In this document: positions 6,924 to 10,883 of the stretch, piece after piece
Position numbering within the stretch: position 1 is the first letter of the stretch
Layout of the letters: each line of letters starts with the position of its first letter
NCBI GenBank assembly: GCA_028707655.1
Contig: JAQWAN010000045.1
Coordinates: 1 to 10,883, forward strand
Length of the DNA stretch: 10,883 bases
Direction of reading: 5' to 3'
From: Bacteroidaceae bacterium
Lineage (GTDB): Bacteria > Bacteroidota > Bacteroidia > Bacteroidales > Bacteroidaceae
Notes under the pieces: model-generated
What the model was told of the DNA's origin: nothing
The model's database searches: none
What the model saw: only the letters and a program-made list of their open reading frames with translations
Position numbers and translations under genes: made by a program

Positions 6924-8030
6924 ATGAAAAGATGGTTTAAAGGTCCGTTGATCACGCGAATTGATAGATATATTATCACTAAGTTTTTAGGTACCTATTT
7001 TTTTGCTATTGCATTGATTATATCCATATCCGTTGTTTTTGACATCAATGAGAAGATGGATAATTTCATAGAGCATCATGCCCCTTTAAAGGGTATAATA
7101 TTTGAGTTCTATCTTAATTTTATACCCTATTTTGCCAATCTTTTTAGTTCCCTTTTTGTCTTTATTGCGGTTATCTTTTTCACCTCAAAGATGGCAGAGA
7201 ATTCCGAGATTGTTGCGCTGTTTTCTACAGGTGTGAGTTTTAATAGATTGATGAGGCCCTATTTTATTGCTGCGGCAATTATTGCTGGTTCTACTTTTTA
7301 TCTTGGTTCTTATGTTATCCCTAAGGGAAATGTGGTTCGTTTAAATTTTAAAGATAAATATATCAAGAAGATAAAGAACACCTATGTACACAATGTTCAG
7401 TTTAAGGTCTCTGACAGTGTGATTGCCTATATTGAGCGTTACGAAGATTTTAATAAAACGGGCTATCGTTTTTTGTTAGATAAGTTCGAGGGTAAAAAAC
7501 TGGTCTCTCACCTCACCGCACGACGCATTAAATATGATACCACAAAAGTGAATAATTGGACACTGTCCGATTATATGATTCGTAAGATGGAAGGGAAAAA
7601 AGAGTCCATCTCGCGTGGTGATAAGATGGATACTGTTATTCAGATGGTTCCTTCCGATTTCCTATTGATGCGGTATCAGCAGGAGATGATGACTAATCCC
7701 GAACTATTAAGCTATATCAAAAAGCAGAAAAAACGTGGATTCTCCAATACAAAGGTGTTTGAGATTGAGTACCATAAGCGAATAGCTATGTCGTTTGCTG
7801 CTTTTATCTTAACCACCATTGGTGTGTCACTTGCTTCGCGGAAAACGCGTGGTGGTATGGGACTTAATTTAGGACTGGGACTATTGCTCAGTTTCTCTTA
7901 CATCTTGTTTCAAACCGTCTCTTCTACCTTCTCTATTAATGCGGGTGTACCCCCTATAGTTGCGGTTTGGATTCCTAATACCCTATATCTTTTTATAGCC
8001 ATATTCCTTTATCGTAGAGCACCTAAATAG
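6924..8030 (+). CDS. LptF/LptG-family permease (YjgP/YjgQ)
   Basis: This inner-membrane subunit belongs to the Lpt transporter that extracts lipopolysaccharide and passes it to the periplasmic bridge. The 368-aa protein has the family layout. TM1 (about 17-39) follows the amphipathic IDRYIITKFLGTYF start, then come TM2 (about 65-87) and TM3 (about 112-133). A periplasmic domain of roughly 150 residues follows, then TM4 (about 287-305), TM5 (about 312-334) and TM6 (about 346-364). LptF and LptG cannot be told apart with confidence here. Bacteroidota often keep the two permease genes apart, and a lone copy behind lon and tgt fits that. The ATG lies 15 nt after the tgt stop with a weak TAGGA ahead of it, and the gene is probably the last of the lon unit. 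A repeat array and a terminator-like hairpin follow. Confidence 0.88.
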   Translation: MKRWFKGPLITRIDRYIITKFLGTYFFAIALIISISVVFDINEKMDNFIEHHAPLKGIIFEFYLNFIPYFANLFSSLFVFIAVIFFTSKMAENSEIVALFSTGVSFNRLMRPYFIAAAIIAGSTFYLGSYVIPKGNVVRLNFKDKYIKKIKNTYVHNVQFKVSDSVIAYIERYEDFNKTGYRFLLDKFEGKKLVSHLTARRIKYDTTKVNNWTLSDYMIRKMEGKKESISRGDKMDTVIQMVPSDFLLMRYQQEMMTNPELLSYIKKQKKRGFSNTKVFEIEYHKRIAMSFAAFILTTIGVSLASRKTRGGMGLNLGLGLLLSFSYILFQTVSSTFSINAGVPPIVAVWIPNTLYLFIAIFLYRRAPK

Positions 8031-8110
8031 AGCTACTCGTTACTACAATTACTTAATAGTTGGATGTAGCTACTTGCTATATATAAACCATTGTGCAGCT
8101 ATTTGTTTAT

Positions 8111-8196
8111 CTGGTAGTCACGGTGAACCACATTGGTAGTCACGGTGAACCACATTGGTAGTCATGGTGAACCACATTGGTAGTCACGACTACCAG
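8111..8196. repeat. 22-bp tandem repeat array bounded by inverted arms
   Basis: Three full 22-bp units (8112-8133, 8134-8155, 8156-8177) begin TGGTAGTCA and end GAACCACAT; the third differs by one C-to-T change at 8165. A truncated fourth unit (8178-8187) is followed by GACTACCAG (8188-8196), the reverse complement of CTGGTAGTC at 8111-8119. The whole 86-bp block therefore has 9-bp inverted ends. Each unit also has internal dyad symmetry (TGGT, TCAC, G, GTGA, ACCA). Tandem duplication explains the array; its role, whether extragenic palindrome, protein-binding array or RNA structure, is unknown. Confidence 0.9.
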
Positions 8197-8254
8197 CTTA
8201 AAATAGTGTTGTAGTGTCTGTTTTATTGGTAAGCTAATACACTGCATACATAAG

Positions 8255-8314
8255 TAAAGCCAACTTATTCTATAACCCATTACGGTTGGTAGATAAATTG
8301 GCTTTATTAATTAT
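8255..8314 (+). terminator. Hairpin terminator after the lon-tgt-permease unit
   Basis: TAAAGCCAA (8255-8263) pairs perfectly with TTGGCTTTA (8298-8306). The stem can continue, after one mismatch, with TTAT/ATAA. A T-rich tail (TTTATTAATTATT) follows on the plus strand. AACC and GGTT can pair within the loop. It may also act on the opposite transcript from the thioredoxin-fold gene, though the tail on that strand is poorer. Confidence 0.6.
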
Positions 8315-8345
8315 TCAGAAATCTTATATCTTTCTACTTGGGATA

Positions 8346-8840
8346 CTACTCGTTAAAGTAGTTCTTTAGTTCTAACCCAGTTAGGTCTTTTGCAATAATC
8401 CTATTGTTCTCATCGAGTAGATAAGAGCCGAAACCCTTTTCTAATTTATATCTTTTGTAGAGGGGAGAGTTTATGCCTCTTGTATCTACAACAAAGGCGG
8501 ATAAATTAGTCAGATGATCTTGTTTGAGCGTTTCTTCAAAAATAGAAGCATACGGGTCAAAGGAGATAGAGACGAGTTGAACCTCTTGGCCAAGGGTTGC
8601 AATGGCATGGCTCAGCTGCATATTAGTGATACGAGAAGAGGCATCATATGCAGACCAAAAACAAAGTAAAGTGTATTTGCTCTTTATTTTTGAGCTGTTG
8701 TTTGTAGGAGTAGTGGAGCGAAGTGCGAAATCGGGTGCTTTATGACCTACTGTTAGTCCTACTGTAGATTTACCAATTTCAATAAAAGAAGTGAAGAAAC
8801 AAACGATACATATAACAAAAATCCATTTTACATATTTCAT
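8346..8840 (-). CDS. Membrane-anchored thioredoxin-fold (TlpA/AhpC-like) protein lacking CxxC
   Basis: This 164-aa protein probably faces the periplasm. Residues 1-22 (MKYVKWIFVICIVCFFTSF...) form a hydrophobic signal or anchor; C11 and C14 lack the small residue before them expected of a lipobox. A redoxin-like domain follows: GHKAPDFALRS (32-42), the strand YTLLCFW (56-62), SISFDP (91-96) and the late strand SYLLDENNRI. Where TlpA-type proteins have WCxxC, this one reads YDASS (65-69), with D66 and S69 in place of the cysteines. The cis-proline position also seems changed (KGFGSY). Thiol-disulfide exchange is therefore not expected, and a binding or structural role is more likely. Similar CxxC-less redoxin proteins are remembered from Bacteroides. 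The gene is convergent with the permease and divergent from the XRE-cupin gene, with its own promoter about 130 nt upstream. Confidence 0.75.
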   Translation of the reverse strand: MKYVKWIFVICIVCFFTSFIEIGKSTVGLTVGHKAPDFALRSTTPTNNSSKIKSKYTLLCFWSAYDASSRITNMQLSHAIATLGQEVQLVSISFDPYASIFEETLKQDHLTNLSAFVVDTRGINSPLYKRYKLEKGFGSYLLDENNRIIAKDLTGLELKNYFNE

Positions 8841-8908
8841 GTAATGTGATTTAAATGAATACTATTCGAGCCTTAACCAGTGGAAAAGTAATTTCTCCTC
8901 GAACTTAA

Positions 8909-8938
8909 TTGAACCGATAGCTATACGTTCAATAGCTA
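8909..8938 (-). promoter_or_regulatory. Interrupted dyad in the leader of the thioredoxin-fold gene
   Basis: TTGAAC (8909-8914) and GTTCAA (8927-8932) flank the 8-bp palindrome ATAGCTAT (8917-8924), giving 10 matched pairs of 12. An alternative pairing is TAGCTAT (8918-8924) with ATAGCTA (8932-8938). The element lies between the predicted promoter and the start codon, so it could be an operator or an mRNA hairpin. Confidence 0.4.
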
Positions 8939-8968
8939 ATAATCAGTGTCTTGTACTAGAAATCGGTG

Positions 8969-8999
8969 CAAACATATAACTATTGCGAGTAGTACGCAA
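8969..8999 (-). promoter_or_regulatory. Promoter of the thioredoxin-fold gene (TTG-N20-TATGTTTG)
   Basis: On the minus strand the -7 box is TATGTTTG (8976 down to 8969) with TTG (8999-8997) 20 nt upstream, a close match to the Bacteroidota consensus. The leader to the ATG at 8840 would be about 120 nt and includes the dyad at 8909-8938. Confidence 0.6.
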
Positions 9000-9027
9000 G
9001 AAAATGCATCAAAAAGAGTGCTAATTT

Positions 9028-9043
9028 TATGTTATATAACATA
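9028..9043. promoter_or_regulatory. Perfect 16-bp palindrome, operator-like
   Basis: TATGTTATATAACATA is its own reverse complement. It lies 28 bp upstream of the -33 element of the thioredoxin-fold gene and about 145 bp upstream of the XRE-cupin promoter. A dimeric regulator site is plausible. The AT-only core makes chance possible, and no specific regulator family is recognised. Confidence 0.4.
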
Positions 9044-9188
9044 TTTTTACGATTAAGTTTTCCTAATTATCAGTTAGATAGCTGTTTATGACTTATTTCC
9101 TACTCTCTCTCTGTTCTATTAAGTAGCATTGCGATGAATAATGGATTGTAGTAGCCCCAATTATTTAAGTGATAAATTGACATTGAAA

Positions 9189-9219
9189 TTGCTACTTGAT
9201 AAATAAATTGTTATTTTTG
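9189..9219 (+). promoter_or_regulatory. Promoter of the XRE-cupin gene (TTG-N20-TATTTTTG)
   Basis: TTG (9189-9191) is followed after 20 nt by TATTTTTG (9212-9219), an exact -7 box. Transcription should start near 9226, about 50 nt before the ATG at 9276. Confidence 0.65.
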
Positions 9220-9275
9220 TGGCGTATATAATTGAAATTCGGTTTCTTTTACGTAAAAAATGTAAGATATAAGCT

Positions 9276-9854
9276 ATGGGAACAGGTAATATAGTAGGCG
9301 AAAAGATACGCTTCATGAGAAAGGAGCAAAAAATAAGTAGAGAGCAATTGGCAGAAGCTGCCTCCTTGAGTGTAGAACAATTGGAGCGAATAGAGCAGGA
9401 TGAAGATTTACCCTCTTTGGCCCCTCTTATTAAAATTGCGCGTGTCTTGGGTGTGCGGTTGGGTACCTTCTTAGATGAGTCACTGAGCAATGAGCCCTCT
9501 GTCTGTAGAAAGATGGAAGCGATAGATAGTATCAGTTTTTCGAACAACTCTGCAAAATCGCGTACACATATGGAGTATAAGTCGTTAGCTAAATCAAAAT
9601 CGAATCGACATATGGAACCCTTTATGATTGATGTGTTGCCATTGCAACATCCCACCGATTATACCACCTCTTCTCATGAGGGCGAGGAATTTATTCTTGT
9701 GCGCGAAGGGCAGATGGAGATTTCATATGGCACAGAAAAATATATTTTAAATGAGGGCGATTCCATCTATTACGATTCTATTGTGCCACATCATGTGCAT
9801 ACGTATGGCGACCAATCGGCCAAAATATTAGCTGTGATATATACCCCCGTTTAA
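9276..9854 (+). CDS. XRE-family transcriptional regulator with C-terminal cupin domain
   Basis: This 192-aa cytoplasmic protein is a predicted DNA-binding regulator with a small-molecule sensor. Residues 8-64 form an XRE helix-turn-helix: GEKIRFMRKEQKISREQLAE, then LSVEQLERIEQDEDLPSLAPLIKIARVLGV with the recognition helix around 31-41. A polar linker (about 70-112) leads to a cupin barrel at about 116-190. The first cupin motif is HEGEEFILVREG (134-145), with H134 and E138 as likely metal ligands; the second is EGDSIYYDSIVPHHVHTYG (160-178), with H172 or H173. The overall plan resembles the PuuR/SutR-type HTH-cupin regulators. The stop overlaps by one base a possible start of the acyl-CoA synthetase gene, so that gene is the likeliest cotranscribed partner and perhaps its target. 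The ligand is unknown. Confidence 0.88.
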   Translation: MGTGNIVGEKIRFMRKEQKISREQLAEAASLSVEQLERIEQDEDLPSLAPLIKIARVLGVRLGTFLDESLSNEPSVCRKMEAIDSISFSNNSAKSRTHMEYKSLAKSKSNRHMEPFMIDVLPLQHPTDYTTSSHEGEEFILVREGQMEISYGTEKYILNEGDSIYYDSIVPHHVHTYGDQSAKILAVIYTPV

Positions 9855-10883
9855 TGTGTTCTACAGATAAGCAAGACAACATGGAATTATTGAATAGAAC
9901 GTTGGGTGATTGGCTCGAACATTGGGCCATAAACACACCAACGAAGGAGTATATTGTCTATTCCGATCGTAATTTGCGCTTTACATGGCAGCAATTTAAT
10001 GCTCGAGTAGATGATATGGCAAAAGGATTAATTGCTGTTGGCGTGCAGCGTGGTGATCATGTTGCTATTTGGGCTGCTAATGTACCCGATTGGCTGACGC
10101 TACTGTACGCTTGTGCAAAGATAGGGGCCATATATGTTACCATTAACACCCATTATAAACAATCTGAATTAGAATATATCTGTAAAAATGCAGATGTTCA
10201 TACCCTCTGTATTGTGAGTGGAGAAAAGGGGAGCGATTTTGTTCAGATGGTTTACAAAATGTTGCCCGAGTTGCGGCATACACAACGCGGACGTTTACAT
10301 AGTCGACGTTTTCCTGCTATGCGAAACGTTGTGTTTTTAGGCCCCGAGAAACATCGTGGTATGTATAACTCCTCTGAGTTATTGTTGCTAGGCTCTTATT
10401 GTAGTGAGGAGAAACTACTTGCCTTAAAAGCACAAGTGAGTTGTCATGATGTGGTCAATATGCAATATACCTCTGGTACCACTGGCTTTCCAAAGGGCGT
10501 TATGCTCTCTCATCATAATATAACCAATAATGGTTATGCCACGGGTGAACATATGGGATTTACACCAGCCGATAAATTATGCTGCTGTGTGCCCCTTTTT
10601 CACTGTTTTGGTGTAGTGTTGGTAACCATGAATGTTTTAACGCATGGATGTACACAGGTTATGACCGAGCGGTTCGACCCACTCGTTGTTCTTGCCTCTA
10701 TTCATAAGGAACGATGTACCGCACTCTATGGTGTACCCACTATGTTTATAGCGGAGCTCAATCATCCTATGTTCAGTCTGTTCGACCTCTCCTCTTTGCG
10801 CGTAGGTATCATGGCAGGTGCACTCTGTCCCATCGAGTTAATGCGGAAAGTAGAGGACCAAATGTTTATGAAAGTGACCAGTG
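9854..10883 (+). CDS. AMP-forming acyl-CoA synthetase, 3' end outside the window
   Basis: This is the first 343 codons of an ANL-superfamily enzyme that activates a carboxylic acid, probably a fatty acid, through an acyl-adenylate to the CoA thioester. The P-loop-like motif YTSGTTGFPKG is at 196-206 counted from the ATG at 9881. The N-terminal core strands GDHVAIWAANVPDW and GAIYVTINTHYKQSELEY are typical, and the stretch PLFHCFG matches the motif near the acyl pocket of FadD-like proteins. Two in-frame starts exist: ATG 9854, overlapping the upstream stop as TAATG, and ATG 9881, which gives the usual MELLNRTLGDWLEHWA opening. The overlap favours coupling, whereas family likeness favours 9881. 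The C-terminal lid domain is beyond the window, so chain-length preference cannot be judged. It is cotranscribed with the XRE-cupin gene. Confidence 0.88.
   Translation, partial: MCSTDKQDNMELLNRTLGDWLEHWAINTPTKEYIVYSDRNLRFTWQQFNARVDDMAKGLIAVGVQRGDHVAIWAANVPDWLTLLYACAKIGAIYVTINTHYKQSELEYICKNADVHTLCIVSGEKGSDFVQMVYKMLPELRHTQRGRLHSRRFPAMRNVVFLGPEKHRGMYNSSELLLLGSYCSEEKLLALKAQVSCHDVVNMQYTSGTTGFPKGVMLSHHNITNNGYATGEHMGFTPADKLCCCVPLFHCFGVVLVTMNVLTHGCTQVMTERFDPLVVLASIHKERCTALYGVPTMFIAELNHPMFSLFDLSSLRVGIMAGALCPIELMRKVEDQMFMKVTS

Larger units (their letters stand above)
8031..8345. other. Gene-free region between convergent genes
   Basis: These 315 bp separate the 3' ends of the permease and the thioredoxin-fold gene. 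They contain a 22-bp tandem repeat array (8111-8196) and a hairpin with a T-rich tail (8255-8314). No credible reading frame was found. The first 80 bp and the 8197-8254 spacer show nothing distinctive. Confidence 0.75.
8841..9275. other. Divergent intergenic region with two promoters and two dyads
   Basis: These 435 bp contain the minus-strand promoter of the thioredoxin-fold gene (8969-8999), the plus-strand promoter of the XRE-cupin gene (9189-9219), an interrupted dyad at 8909-8932 and a 16-bp palindrome at 9028-9043. Only trivial reading frames are present, for example 12 codons from the ATG at 9088. No tRNA or known small RNA was recognised. Confidence 0.7.

Noticed and set aside
8031..8073. 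AGCTAC (8031-8036) and GTAGCT (8066-8071) as a terminator right after the permease.
   Set aside because: Six base pairs across a 29-nt loop with no T-tract is too weak; the hairpin at 8255-8306 is much better.
8134..8196. The 22-bp repeats as a CRISPR array.
   Set aside because: The units abut with no unique spacers, and no cas genes are nearby.
8033..8355. CTACTCGTTA occurs at 8033-8042 and 8346-8355, flanking the repeat region like a 10-bp target-site duplication.
   Set aside because: The segment between has no terminal inverted repeats or transposase remnant, the second copy is part of the thioredoxin-fold coding end, and a shared 10-mer within a few hundred bases is not very unlikely.
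9016..9024. GAGTGCTAA, identical to the right half of the CIRCE heat-shock operator.
   Set aside because: The matching left half TTAGCACTC is absent 9 nt upstream, and the site is not ahead of a chaperone gene. A 9-base half-site alone is likely chance.
9161..9655. A 164-codon minus-strand frame opposite the XRE-cupin gene.
   Set aside because: It is serine- and isoleucine-rich with no recognisable domain and is fully explained as the antisense of a well-supported gene plus its promoter.

Overview
The window looks like chromosomal DNA from a member of the Bacteroidales (Bacteroides/Prevotella-like). Three things point there: a bacterial serine palmitoyltransferase, the housekeeping order lon - tgt - LptF/LptG permease, and intergenic regions carrying the Bacteroidota-type -7 promoter box TAnnTTTG in place of E. 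coli-type boxes. The DNA is AT-rich with little Shine-Dalgarno signal. The species cannot be named from this sequence. Almost everything is core genome; no phage, plasmid, insertion sequence, CRISPR array, rRNA or tRNA was seen.

Layout. Positions 7-1194 (minus): serine palmitoyltransferase, the entry enzyme of sphingolipid synthesis. Divergent from it, 1429-2397 (plus): a DAGK/sphingosine-kinase-type lipid kinase. The 234 bp between them hold both promoters, an AT-rich dyad and a potentially folded spt leader. The kinase ends 1 nt from the convergent trmN6-like tRNA methyltransferase (2399-3106, minus). Its promoter is back to back with that of the lon (3330) - tgt (5778) - LptF/LptG permease (6924-8030) unit, whose genes are 3 and 15 nt apart.

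After the permease come 315 bp without a gene, holding a 22-bp tandem repeat array bounded by inverted 9-bp arms and then a terminator-like hairpin. Next is a minus-strand membrane-anchored thioredoxin-fold protein that lacks its redox cysteines (8346-8840). A 435-bp divergent intergenic region with two dyads separates it from an XRE-cupin regulator (9276-9854). That regulator overlaps or directly precedes an AMP-forming acyl-CoA synthetase cut by the window end.

How the genes may work together. The left end is about envelope sphingolipids: the transferase makes the long-chain base, and the kinase is a candidate to phosphorylate that base or a related lipid. The central unit joins protein quality control (Lon), tRNA queuosine modification (Tgt) and lipopolysaccharide export (LptF/G type). 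At the right end, the XRE-cupin protein may sense a small ligand and control the acyl-CoA synthetase behind it.

No clearly new multi-gene system is visible. The points most worth a second look are the tandem repeat array, a Tgt whose three zinc cysteines are all replaced, the redox-dead thioredoxin-like protein, and the divergent sphingolipid gene pair with its structured control region.
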